Below are positions 11,477 to 22,117 of a DNA stretch of 64,000 nt, piece by piece. The notes beneath the pieces were generated by a model. It saw nothing but the letters and a program-made list of their open reading frames with translations, searched no databases and had not been told where the DNA came from. Position 1 is the stretch's first letter. Each line of letters begins with the position of its first letter. Made by a program: the position numbers and the translations under genes. This DNA comes from Sinotaia quadrata. Lineage: Eukaryota > Mollusca > Gastropoda > Architaenioglossa > Viviparidae. Location of the stretch: positions 22,609,701 to 22,673,700 of the forward strand of contig CM054184.1 in the NCBI GenBank assembly GCA_028829895.1, in the 5' to 3' direction.

Positions 11477-11551
11477 ATTGCCCTTTTCGACAGCTACATA
11501 TATTCCAGCACCAAATTCTCCAATCATCACAATGGACATGCAAGCAATGTA
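11477..11551 (-). CDS. Tetraspanin exon 3: TM3, 75 nt
   Basis: 25 codons, phase 0 at both ends. The acceptor is ccacctatctgtcacag and the donor is AAT|gtaagt. The peptide is YIACMSIVMIGEFGAGIY followed by VAVEKGN, a hydrophobic TM3 with the acidic residue typical of this helix. The TM3 exon of CD9-type tetraspanins is also 75 nt with the same phases, a strong structural match. It follows LGI of exon 2 and precedes IETSIK of exon 4. Confidence 0.9.
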
Positions 11552-11866
11552 CTGTGACAGATAGGTGGCAAACATTTCTTTATAACAATATCAAGGCTAC
11601 ATATCACCAGCATGTCATTGTACCACTGTCAAGGGATACAGATATATAACACATCTTTATACCAAATTCATTATGTACAGATTGCAAACATTTGATTATA
11701 CCAAGAACAATGGACATATCAATCACATCATTATACCAGTTACCATGGATAAAGACAGCAAAATCTCTTTATACCAAAGTACAATGGATACAGAAAACAT
11801 CTCATTATATCAACTACAAAGGATACATCTCATTATACCAAATACAAAGAACATAGCATATCATTG

Positions 11867-11868
<2 letters not shown>
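11552..11868 (-). repeat. ~36-bp array resembling the exon 3 acceptor region
   Basis: About eight diverged copies of a unit that reads, on minus, ggtataatgagatgtttgc then tatctgtatccattgta. The genuine junction (ataaagaaatgtttgccacc tatctgtcacag, then the exon's gtccattgtgatga) looks like the edge member. One copy near 11630 even has cccttgacag|tgg. Confidence 0.75.

Positions 11869-11870
<2 letters not shown>

Positions 11871-11928
<58 letters not shown>
11871..11928 (+). repeat. (CA)n microsatellite
   Basis: Uninterrupted CA dinucleotide run of roughly 29 repeats. Confidence 0.98.
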
Positions 11929-11931
<3 letters not shown>

Positions 11932-12071
11932 AAATCCTTCTAGGACAGCCAAATGTCTCATTTAAGCAAAGACAAGAGAGGCAGTATTAAGCTAGCAGAC
12001 AATGTCATCACCATAAAAAAGAGATGTACAGTGAACAATAGATAACATCTAATTTATATACACAATACATG

Positions 12072-13014
12072 TGTTGTGATGGAATGAATCGAGTGTGGTT
12101 GTTGTAGTTGTTCGTCATATGGGTCACACTAGGATGCGAGGAGATGACTGGATGAACGATGACGATGATGATAAGACAGACAAGCAGACAATACCGCTAC
12201 GGCAGCCACAGCAGGAGAGAGGCAGCAGAACACGCAACACGTGTTTTACATTTTCATAGGATCTTTATTTCAACGGCACACCGCCAACAGACGACCAAGG
12301 ATGACTCAGAGGCAGACACTCAAAATAGTAGTTCCGCTATCAATGCTGAGACTTTAGGTGACTCTAATTGTAGTAGTTCACTCAAACCACACACGCTCAT
12401 TATATCCTATTGGAGCGGGCCTCCCCGAAGCCCACGGGTTATGAAAATGAAAATCTAGTGTGAAAAGGCTTCTAAAAATAACTTTTGTGTTTCTTTACTT
12501 GCTTTCAACTAACAATTATAGCTATATGCCTAACAATTACATAATAATTCAAATATATAATAAAACTACTATAATTATACTTTAATATACAGATCTTTTC
12601 ATATATATTATCTGAAGAATTAAACCTTTAATAAAATAAAATATGTGTTGGCGGGCTTCAGAAAAAGCATTCACACACACATAAATTGCAAAATACACAA
12701 ATACAATAACATTATACATCATACAAAAATACATCAATTAAAAATATAAACTACCTCCTTTCTAAATATATAAATATTAACTTCACTCACTTACTACCTA
12801 AAACAATATATAACAATAAAAGCATATACTCTAACACAGCTAGTGTCAATATAGCGCGCGCTTTAAAACAAAGGGAGTGGTCATAAACAATAAAAGCACG
12901 CACTCACCGGTGATTCACACTAGCGGCCGATGACCTACTTTGCTGCACGCGTGGGGATGCGACTATACACATACATACACGATGACACACACAAATATCT
13001 AAACAGGGGCTACA
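12072..13014 (-). mobile_element. LTR (left copy; 3' LTR of a minus-strand element)
   Basis: A 943-bp direct repeat of 14736-15678, offset 2664 at both ends with no indel and no mismatch seen by eye. The ends are TGT...ACA. The element is flanked by the 4-base target duplication CATG (12068-12071 and 15679-15682). A polypurine tract in the minus sense (agtaggggggaataa) lies immediately upstream of this copy, as expected for a 3' LTR. Confidence 0.93.
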
Positions 13015-14311
13015 TTATTCCCCCCTACTAAAAATAATCATGGTCCTCCATGATTCAAAGGTCTAACACACCAAAAAGTCAACAAACAAATCACTAAACA
13101 TACTAAAGTTGTACTATTTTAACAATCTCAAATGGAAACCTCTAAATACAAGAAATGTTCTATGGTTACTTTTGAATTCTGTCCATCCAATGCTTTATAC
13201 CACTACCGAGACTTCTGATCACATCTGCTAAACCAGAGTTGCTTTACGCACAATGTAGAACAATGGGGTTGCTTTTAAGCTCCTCCCCTCACTGCTACAT
13301 AACCTCTAGGAGCAATGTACTGTATAATACTCACAAAATCAATACAGCATCACAGCTGTCAACTCACCAAAATATTCCTGGAGCTTCCTCCTGCTCCATT
13401 AAAACCTATATTGCAAACCTCAAAGGGCTTGACGCCAGTGCAGACAAGCAGGGTGCTTTTAAGCTCCTCCCCTCTTGTGCACCTACCTTGAGAGCAATAT
13501 TTAAACAAAACTGCAGCATATCAGCTGTCAAAAAAAAAGAACCAAAGAAGTAACCAAAATAAATACCTTCCCAGCACCCTGGCTCCAGTACACAGTATGA
13601 ATAAACAAATATCTGCTACACATCTAATCAGACGAGACAACACGTAACAAAAGAAACGATTTCCAGCCAGCGTCCACAGTGACCTGACTAAAGCTAGCAA
13701 CACATAGACCACTCACTAGGATGCAAACTATCTTTTGCCAAACCTCAGTGATGAACTAGGGCTAGCCAAGGAATTCCAAATTCCTAACCCAGCGAAACTC
13801 TAAAACAAAGATACAACTACAAACTATATTACCACACGGGACATAAGTTCTTACTTAACAAAATAGGTATTGCCACAAAAACTTACATTCCAATACCTAT
13901 GCAGTAACATCACACAGCAAAATAAATGCACGCCCGAATTTAGCACAATTCCAATAAAAAATCTAAATATCTATATATTTTCTTTCTTTTTTTAAAAACT
14001 TGATCATATTCAATATAACTTTCTAATGCTGCACATTTTAGCCTAACTAAAATAATTACATAAACACACAAATTAAAATTAAAATCTACACTAAGTACTA
14101 GCACTAAAAAAGTCACTTTGTGTCTTTCAAATAAAGCAAATGTTTGTGACACATTTTTTTGTTGTTCCATTCTTCTTCTTTCTAAAAAAAAATGTCTAAT
14201 ACCGTCCATACCTTTTTAACAAAGGGCACAGTTTGTGATTTATGTAGTTGAGTGAAAAATACGTCTTTAGCTTGTCCTGACCGTTTTTTTTTGCTGCTGT
14301 TGGTGATATCT
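13015..14311 (-). mobile_element. Internal region of the LTR element, non-coding part
   Basis: Together with 14312-14735 this makes the 1721-bp interior. No gag, protease, reverse transcriptase or integrase motif is readable on either strand, so the element is non-autonomous. Bases 13240-13480 contain two copies of a cttttaagctcctcccctc segment about 190 bases apart. Confidence 0.8.
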
Positions 14312-14635
14312 GGCGTCCGTCATGCCACGAAGGATGGTCGTCGGCGCGTTGTTAGCGCCATGCGGTGTGCTGTCACGGCCATGTCGGCTGCATCTGCCGT
14401 CCCTCTCTGCCATGAAGTTGGCGTCCGTCATGCCGCGATGGATGGTCGTCGGCGTTTTGTCAGTGCCATGCGGTGTGCTGTCACGGCCATGTCGGCTGCC
14501 TCTGCCGTCCCTCTCTGCCATGAAGTTGGCGTCCGTCGTGCCGCGATGGATGGTCGTCGGCGTGTTGTTAGTGCCATGCGGTGTGCTGTCAGGGCCATGT
14601 CGGCTGCCACTGCCGTCCCTCTCTGCTATGATGTT
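14312..14635 (-). repeat. Three 108-bp repeats in the element leader
   Basis: Direct repeats starting near 14312, 14420 and 14528 with ggcgtccgtcrtgccrcga, plus a partial fourth. They are GC-rich and sit just downstream of the primer-binding site in the minus sense. Because 108 is a multiple of three, long frames run through in several registers (36-residue repeats on minus, 14267-14791). They look like by-products of the repeat, though a small leader peptide cannot be excluded. Confidence 0.9.
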
Positions 14636-14717
14636 AATGGCTGCCGTCCGTCTTCTGCCGTCCCTCAGTCCAGTAGGAAAATGTTGTTTGGCATTCCTCG
14701 CACCTTTTGGGCCCATC

Positions 14718-14735
14718 CTGCTCGCAGCGCCAATT
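14718..14735 (-). promoter_or_regulatory. Primer-binding site of the LTR element
   Basis: On minus, just inside the 5' LTR, the sequence reads TGGCGCTGCGAGCAGGAT after a two- or three-base spacer. Its complement ends ...GCGCCA and resembles the 3' end of a eukaryotic tRNA, with an aatcctgc-like T-arm segment and CCA; tRNA-Ser is the closest by memory. This fixes the element as minus-strand. Confidence 0.75.
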
Positions 14736-15678
14736 TGTTGTGATGGAATGAATCGAGTGTGGTTGTTGTAGTTGTTCGTCATATGGGTCACACTAGGATG
14801 CGAGGAGATGACTGGATGAACGATGACGATGATGATAAGACAGACAAGCAGACAATACCGCTACGGCAGCCACAGCAGGAGAGAGGCAGCAGAACACGCA
14901 ACACGTGTTTTACATTTTCATAGGATCTTTATTTCAACGGCACACCGCCAACAGACGACCAAGGATGACTCAGAGGCAGACACTCAAAATAGTAGTTCCG
15001 CTATCAATGCTGAGACTTTAGGTGACTCTAATTGTAGTAGTTCACTCAAACCACACACGCTCATTATATCCTATTGGAGCGGGCCTCCCCGAAGCCCACG
15101 GGTTATGAAAATGAAAATCTAGTGTGAAAAGGCTTCTAAAAATAACTTTTGTGTTTCTTTACTTGCTTTCAACTAACAATTATAGCTATATGCCTAACAA
15201 TTACATAATAATTCAAATATATAATAAAACTACTATAATTATACTTTAATATACAGATCTTTTCATATATATTATCTGAAGAATTAAACCTTTAATAAAA
15301 TAAAATATGTGTTGGCGGGCTTCAGAAAAAGCATTCACACACACATAAATTGCAAAATACACAAATACAATAACATTATACATCATACAAAAATACATCA
15401 ATTAAAAATATAAACTACCTCCTTTCTAAATATATAAATATTAACTTCACTCACTTACTACCTAAAACAATATATAACAATAAAAGCATATACTCTAACA
15501 CAGCTAGTGTCAATATAGCGCGCGCTTTAAAACAAAGGGAGTGGTCATAAACAATAAAAGCACGCACTCACCGGTGATTCACACTAGCGGCCGATGACCT
15601 ACTTTGCTGCACGCGTGGGGATGCGACTATACACATACATACACGATGACACACACAAATATCTAAACAGGGGCTACA
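14736..15678 (-). mobile_element. LTR (right copy; 5' LTR of the minus-strand element)
   Basis: 943 bp, matching 12072-13014 base for base by eye. In the minus sense it has a CCAAT box (RC of 15073-15077) and a TATA-like gatataatgag just downstream. AATAAA follows near 14928-14933. This is the U3-R-U5 order of a functional promoter/terminator LTR. The 99-codon plus-strand ORF in each LTR (12159-12458 and 14823-15122) is antisense to this and not credited as a gene. Confidence 0.92.
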
Positions 15679-16631
15679 CATGGTTAATATCAGAAAAGTA
15701 GAATTATATTTGCTATAACTTTAATTTAATGATGAGTATAAATCTGGTTAATGATCATGTGCGTTTGTGCGCGTTCATCAACTTTTGAGTGGTGTCACTA
15801 AATCAAAATTAACACAGACAGCATTTCCTTGTTTTAAAAACACAAATGCAAGAGTATTAAATAGTGAAAAACCAAGAACAAAACGGGGAAAGGAAAATAG
15901 GCAACACTATCGGCATGCATGCATGAGTGATGCAGCTAGACATCCAAAACAGCGTGTATGCACCCTCCCCTACACATAACTCTTTCCAGTTATGCTGCAG
16001 TATAAACTAAAACTATTTTGTGGGGGAAGGAAAATAATTTGGAACGCATCTTGATTTGATAAATGAATCATTCTCGAACTGAATGTTTAAAAATTAATTA
16101 AAAGAGTTTTTTTCCAAGTGAACTTAGAATTAAGCTCTTCTGTCTGGTCAGCTTCTGTTTAGTAAGAAGCCATGCAAGACTGTCTTATTTCTCTGCTATC
16201 CCATATACCCTCCTGGTGGGCCTAGTTAACAATACCAAAACATCAATTCATGGCGGAAATGGCAAAATGCATTAATGTTAATTAATGTTTTCTTTAGAAT
16301 TGAGAAAAGGGAGACAAGTGACGCTTGTAAAGTATTTGTCTGCGAAACGTCATGGAAAAACTGGAGACAAGTGATGAATGCATTTAAAATTCTGACTGGA
16401 CAAGTCATGTCATGGGAAGGGAGAGAAAGGGTGTTTTCTTTGTTTCGTACAGATTTGTCTGAACCACGAGAAGGAAATTGGGGAGACAAGAGATGTTTGC
16501 ATTGTACAGTACTGATTTGATTGAGTCATAATATGGATTTACGGGTGACTAATGACATCTATGTTGTAAAGAAGTGATTTATCTGAGTCACGCCATGGTT
16601 TAGGGAAAAACACCATTGTCACTGTAACACT
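15679..16631. other. Intron 2 sequence with loose repeats
   Basis: No exon recognised. Bases 16270-16620 show a degenerate pattern of gagacaagtgatg / catgtcatgg / gatttgtctga type words, probably an old array. The short ORFs on both strands here overlap one another and show no domain. Confidence 0.5.
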
Positions 16632-17255
16632 CGAAATGCAAATAGCACAAGCGATAACTAATTATTATATATTTTCTTAAATTTATTTAATTTCTTGAAT
16701 TTTATTAAATGATTGCTACTAGCGCTTGGCGACTTTTTCTTGTAAGTAGGGGAAATAACCGTTAGGTATTGATCAAAGGATGAACGGTCTAGTCTAGTGG
16801 TATCTAGGCGATTGTGTAACCGTAATCTTTAGCATGCCACCAGATATAAGCCTTAGTCACGCATGGGCAGACACATATGCGCCTAAAGCCATGTTGCTCA
16901 GCTTTCAAAAATAGAAATAAAACTCTCATAAATTACTTATTTTAGAACACATGCCAGTGCTAACCGAACCATGTTGTGAGAATTCCTAAGACTGTTAACT
17001 TGAAAGATTATCCCTTTAAGAGAACAGATGTCTCCCCACTTAAGACTAAAAAATAACAGAAATATGTATCGAGGGCCTCATGTCGGCCTCAAGATATTAT
17101 TAACCTTTTGTTCTTGATTTAACAATAGAAGTTAGAGTGTACAGGTATATAAACCAGGCTAAATTTATAAATAGACACTTGTCTGTATACATGTCCCGAA
17201 TTTGTGGTTTGATTCGGTTAAAGGCATATTTTGGGTGTGTTTGGAGCAATTAATA
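16632..17255 (+). mobile_element. LTR-like repeat, copy A1
   Basis: Aligns along its length with 24331-24972, with landmarks in the same order: TGTAACAC start, atttaatttcttgaatttta, ccagatataagcc region, gaacagatgtctccccact, a TATA-like tatataaac near 17145 and tttgtggtttga. The copies differ by many substitutions and small indels. The TGTAACAC start and TATA fit a solo LTR; the true right end is not defined. Confidence 0.7.
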
Positions 17256-17376
17256 TTTTGTACTTAGAAATTTGTAGAACTATACTTTTTCTTGATGCTC
17301 TAAAGATTTTTCTGTAATTTAAATTTGTTAAGTTGTAAAACTTAATTTTCCATTTTTTCAGGAAAACTCTCTAAAA

Positions 17377-18003
17377 CAGAGGTTCCAAATCACAGCCCAC
17401 ATGAAAATTGTGGCCCGCCAGTTCTTTCTAAGTTGCCCGCGAGGCCTCAATATTTAATTATTAATATAATGTATTTTAATATTTTTTTAAAAAATTATTA
17501 AATAAGTAATAACTGGGATACTTGATGAAAGTTGCATTAATGCTCGATCTGCGTTCTGTAATTCACTCTGCTCTGTTGTGCTTGGATATTTATCAAATGA
17601 GCCCTTTCACTTAGCGAACAAAACGTTTAGAATAGTCCTTTTTCCAGCCTTGTTGACCAATCAGAGTGCACAAGACACCATGATGTCATCTGTTACATTT
17701 GTTTAGTAGTCTGCAGAGTCTGCAATTTTGTGTTGAAATTAGATTTTTCTAAATAAAATTTAAGCATTAAAGCCGATTAGAATGAACGTGGATAATGTAA
17801 AATCAAGCAATGGTAAACAGCGAAAATGTGAGGACATTTCTTGCCAAGATTTCAACGCAGATTGGATGGAGAAATTAATGTTTGTGCCTACTCGTAGCAG
17901 TAATGAAGACTTTGTTTCTTTGAGTTGCCACGGATATAGAGCATTAACACCCTTGACACTAGCGATTAGTTTCACTGAGTTATGCAAGTGTGAAGCAAGA
18001 TAA
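17377..18003 (+). pseudogene. hAT (ZBED/GTF2IRD2-like) transposon 5' remnant
   Basis: Bases 17377-17450 read CAGAGGTTCCAAATC followed by gtggcccgccag and gcccgcgagg, the style of hAT terminal sequence. The ORF at 17782-18003 (73 residues) contains GKQRKCEDISCQDFNADWME, then KLMFVPTR. This resembles the N-terminal start of ZBED/GTF2I-repeat hAT transposases, where a KRK..D segment is followed by F...W...Y/MF and then a CxxC finger. The finger here is lost and the frame ends at a stop. The element is cut off where the exon-2 satellite resumes at about 18004. Confidence 0.5.
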
Positions 18004-18148
18004 TAAATCCTGACAATGTTAAGCATAATACTCACTTGTGTAAGTTGCAATGCTAATCACGATATTAACACCTTGTGAAATGCCAGTCATGAACACGTTG
18101 TGAAATGCCGGTCATGATATTAACACGTTATGAAATGCCAATCATGAA
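18004..18148 (-). repeat. Distal part of the exon 2 donor satellite
   Basis: Units with atgaaatgcc, catgatattaacac and acgttgtgaaatgccggtc match the array at 19874-20802. They are separated from it only by the insertion at 18149-19873. Confidence 0.85.
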
Positions 18149-19873
18149 TGTTACATTCCCTCGGCATTTATTTAAAGACCCTATTTCAGAATTAGAATTT
18201 TAGTTAATTAAATTCCTTCCCACTTATTCTGACAACAGACCGGTTGCCCAAATTCACTCTTCAGTCCAATTAAATTCCACACTCGTAGTTTAAGCCAATG
18301 AATTTAAAGACAGGTAAACTTGTGTAAACAAAGCATGAACTGGGAACGTTAAACAATTATAACTAATAATTATGCAAGCAATCTTCTCATTCACGACTCA
18401 CAGCCCCCATCCCAGTCCCTATTTTGGTCTTTCACACATGAATTAGTCAACTACAATAATTGTTTAACAATTGAAAAAGATTTAATAAAATTCAACAATA
18501 ACAAGATAATCAGAGATTACGTGATTTCAGTTGTTATCAATGCTATTGTCCGACTTGTGCTGGATTGCTAAAAAGTTACTTTATAGTTCAGGTGATCAGA
18601 TCCTTGCACTTAGCTGGTTATCCAATTGCGAAAAAATGGCGCGCTTGTTCCCCCAACAGGTATACAGTTGGATACACGGGTTTCAGCAGTGGCCGTCAGT
18701 CATTGATCTTGTCTTGGTCGCAAGATCAGCTCTCATACTTGTACACAGACGTAGCGCGCTTAGGGTTGCCCCAACATTTCCTAAGACTCAATAATATGCC
18801 AAGGAAACACTCCAAGGCATAGGAAACAGGTCGAACATAGGCTTGAGTCGCAATTACGAAATAAAACCAGGAACAAGAAAGAAAAAAACCCGCTCTGGAA
18901 ATATAATAAATTCCTATGAGCGACAGTCCTATAGTCTCGCAATCCGAAAACGTGGTATGGACTAACAGCATAGTCTATTTCACTGACCATCACAGTATCT
19001 TTACATCAATGCTCAAGTTTACATAATAAAGACACAAGTCAATTACGCTCTTGTGTATTACAATTAAATACGGTGTAAAGCACGAAAAAGACTTAGACAT
19101 TTGAAAGAAAACATTTATATTTTACAATGAAAAATTAGATAAGAAAAATCAAAATGCAATTTAATCACGCACATGCGTGTTACAATTAAAGCAAAGTTAT
19201 ACATGCAAAGTGAATTAAAATTGTCACATGAAAAATTTACAATGAACGTGCACAGACGTTCTGCAATCACAATTCAGTTAATTTAATTTAATAAAATTAT
19301 TGTTTTTCAATTTAACAATCAATTTTAGAAATGCAAATATTTTAGTTTAGCCACACTGTTCGTCAAGCCACATGTGTGGAGAAATGAAATAAAATACAAA
19401 TTCTGTAATAGTAGATGCACAAATTAACACAATGAAATCTTGATGAAATACAAAGCAATATTTTAAGAAATCAATGTGTTACCTTGTTAGTATGAAGATA
19501 CAATCATAGTAGCAGGTCTTTCTCTGGTTGTTGATTCACAGAATCTCGCTAATGACTAGACAATCGTCTTCAAGTCCATCTCCTTCCTCGTGAATAAAGA
19601 TTTGCGGCAGTATGCGGTATTTAAAGAAGTGTAAGAATTTGTGGTGGGAAATCTATTAGTCACGTGTCGTGCTTGAGTATGACCTACAATCGGCCATTGT
19701 CTAAAATATTACATAACTGGAGCCAGTCTCTTCTCTCTCTGAGTGCAAGGTGCGCCTAGAGCGTATCAATTATGCAATTTTTATGAAAAGGACTGTGTCC
19801 ATAAAACTAAATATAATGAATTCACTGAATGCGGGTTAGGAGGCCAAGTATAATTTGTCTTGACTCCATGACA
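18149..19873 (-). mobile_element. 1.7-kb LTR-like insertion with 5-bp target duplication
   Basis: Starts TGTTACATTCCCTCGG and ends ACTCCATGACA, flanked by ATGAA on both sides (18144-18148 and 19874-19878). It splits a single satellite array, so the boundaries are clean. In the minus sense it has a TATA-like tttaaata near 19620 and a splice-donor-like aacaag|gtaaca near 19490. Both end sequences resemble, inverted, those of 1210-2619. No internal LTR copy, primer-binding site or coding domain was seen, so a solo LTR is likely. Overlapping 70-87 codon ORFs at 18.5-19.0 kb look incidental. Confidence 0.75.
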
Positions 19874-20802
19874 ATGAACACGTTATGAAATGCCATGATG
19901 ATATGAACGCGTTTTGAAAAAGCCAAGCCAACACATGGCTAAGAGCATCAACATGATATTAAACATGAGAAGTAATGCCAAATATACTTTAAACACGTGA
20001 TTCAGTGTCAGACATGGTATTAACACGTGACTCACAATGTCAAGCATGGTAAAAACACGTAAGCAACAATGTCCAACATGATAATAACACGTGAGAAATA
20101 ATGTTAAACTTGTTTTAAACATGTGACTCACAGTGCCAGGCATGACATTAACACGCGGAGAAATAATGTTAAACTTGTTTTAAATACGTGACGAAATCTC
20201 AAGCATATTATTCACAGTGACTCACAATATGAAGCATGATAATAATATGTTATTTATACTGTGAAGCATGCTGTTAGCACTTGATCGAAACTCCCCAATA
20301 TATCACTAACACGTGATTAACAATTCCAAGCAAAATATTAAATTATGAATTAAACTATCACGCCTGTAATTAACATATGACTAATAATGTTAAACATGAT
20401 ATTTACTCGTGATTCACAATTCCAAACATGATGTTAATACGTGAGTAACAATGTTAAGCATGCTATTAATATGTGAATCGCAATGCCAAGCTTGATTATA
20501 ACATGTGGCTCACAATGTCAAGGATGATACTAACAGGCGATTTACGAAGTTAACACGTGATTCACAATGCCAAGCATGACACGAATCTGAAAATATCAAG
20601 TGTGATACTGATTTATGACACAATGCCAAACATGATCTTAATACGAATCTGAAAATGTCAAGTATGATACTAATTTATGGCTCACAATGTCAAGCAGGAC
20701 ATTTATGACTCAAACGCCAATGTGATAATCACTAGTGACTCACAATGCCAATAATATTAACACATAAATCACAAACGTCAATCATATTTAGACGTGACTC
20801 AC
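19874..20802 (-). repeat. Satellite made of exon 2 donor copies
   Basis: About 25-28 diverged copies of a ~32-bp unit whose plus-strand core is gtgactcacaatgccaagca. On the transcribed minus strand this is the last 12-15 bases of exon 2 (atgcttggcatt) followed by gtgagtcac, the real exon 2 donor. The genuine junction at 20803/20802 is the edge member. Many copies keep GTGAGT or GTGAAT, so intron 2 begins with a long series of decoy 5' splice sites. Confidence 0.9.
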
Positions 20803-21018
20803 AATGCCAAGCATGATGGCACTTTCCCGGATGGCGCCACAGCAACCACAGAATCCAACGAAGAAGACAAATGAACCGACTCCAATCATAACGTGTGCCG
20901 CAGTGTAAACGACCTCCAATGGCAAGAAGTTCATGTCTGTCAAAGCGGTCAAGGTCTTATTTACTTCATCTGACACGAGGAGGAAGATTCCAGTCCCCAA
21001 GCTGATGCCTCCCGACAC
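20803..21018 (-). CDS. Tetraspanin exon 2: end of TM1, small loop, TM2
   Basis: 72 codons from a phase 0 acceptor after CCAAG to the donor ATT|gtgagt. It begins VSGGISLGTGIFLLV (end of TM1), then a small extracellular loop with sequon NKT, TM2 around residues 36-57, and GCCGAIRES at 58-66, the cytoplasmic signature after TM2 in tetraspanins. It stops after MLGI, the usual intron site. The left edge is less sure: the frame stays open to an ATG at 21045 (adding MSEFDECSK), and the acceptor lacks a good pyrimidine tract. An alternative start at that ATG would give a protein lacking most of TM1. Confidence 0.92.
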
Positions 21019-21720
21019 CTTGGAACATTCATCGAATTCGCTCATAATGGTAAGTATGCGACATTGACAGAATGCATAACCTAGTTAAAGTTGATAGTGT
21101 AATGAGAAGACAATAATTAAAGTGGACAAGAATATAACATTGATTAAAAGCTGACAATATACACACATGACACTGAGTAAAGATGACGATGTAAACAGAA
21201 GCACTGATCAAAGATGTTAGTGTAAATATATGACGCGATTAAAATTGAATGCTATGTACGACAGTGATCATTACTGACACGGTAAATATACGACTTTGAT
21301 CAAAACTGAGAGTATAAATGTGACACTGATTGAAGATAGCAGTGCACATATACTACATTAATTAATGCTGATAATAAAGATGTGGCATTGGTCGAAGTTC
21401 AGGTAAATATATGAAACTGATTAAAGTATATATGACTTGATGAAAGGTGTCAGTCAAATACAAAACATAATTATGAAAAGTGACAGTGTAAATATAGGAC
21501 AATGAAAGAAGATGAGAATGTAACATGACACAGATGATAACCTAACAGCTGAAGTGTTCAACATGTTAAAAAAGATAGTAAACTTTAAAACTCTTACCGT
21601 ATGGACAAAAGATGACAGTATAGTATATGAGACTGGTTAATTAAATGTTTAATTATGTAACAAAACTCAAAGAAGACAATGTAAATATCAATATTAATTG
21701 CTATATCATTACACTGTGTG
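21019..21720. repeat. ~33-bp degenerate satellite upstream of exon 2
   Basis: From about 21065 to 21560, loose copies of a unit containing gacactgattaaagatgaca and gtgtaaatatat. The array starts about 50 bases from the exon 2 acceptor and does not visibly copy it. On the minus strand no TM1-coding exon was found here. Confidence 0.8.
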
Positions 21721-22117
21721 ACGCCGCCTCTTCCTCTTTGTTATTATTAATAATCAATAATATTATTAATTGCAGGTGAGCAAATTATAATTCATAGATT
21801 TTATTCTAAATGGACAACTCTCCAATTTTGCCTGGCGGATGTGACTAGCGGTTTCAGAACTCTATTCTAATCACGCAATGTCATGTGACCAATCGCCTGC
21901 ACAGCAGCGTGGCAAAGCTCTTCTTGTCTGCTGCGCAGTCTGTGATGTCACACACCAAGTGGGTTCAGAGTTAAGTTTCTCTGACAGACAAAAGAATATT
22001 TTCTTTCTATTAAACTGGAGCTTTTACTCAGTTAATTTGAAGTCTTTTCATTTTAATGCAGGAGACAGGAACATAAGTCCGATATTGTCACTATTTGTCC
22101 CTCTAAATATTTATGCT
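21721..22117. other. Unique sequence, no gene assigned
   Basis: Includes a GC-richer patch (21880-21975) and an ORF of 102 codons at 21878-22186 with no recognisable domain. It may be part of a repeat element. Confidence 0.35.

Noticed and set aside
14252..14791. Overlapping ORFs of 149-174 codons on both strands
   Set aside because: They run through 108-bp repeats whose period is a multiple of three, and overlap on both strands with no domain; by-product of the repeat.
12159..15122. Identical 99-codon ORFs at 12159-12458 and 14823-15122
   Set aside because: They lie within the two LTR copies, antisense to the element's promoter and polyadenylation order.
20803..21045. Methionine at 21045 as the certain protein start
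   Set aside because: It would leave only about half of TM1; the frame fits a phase 0 acceptor at 21019/21018 as in CD9-type genes. Kept only as an alternative.
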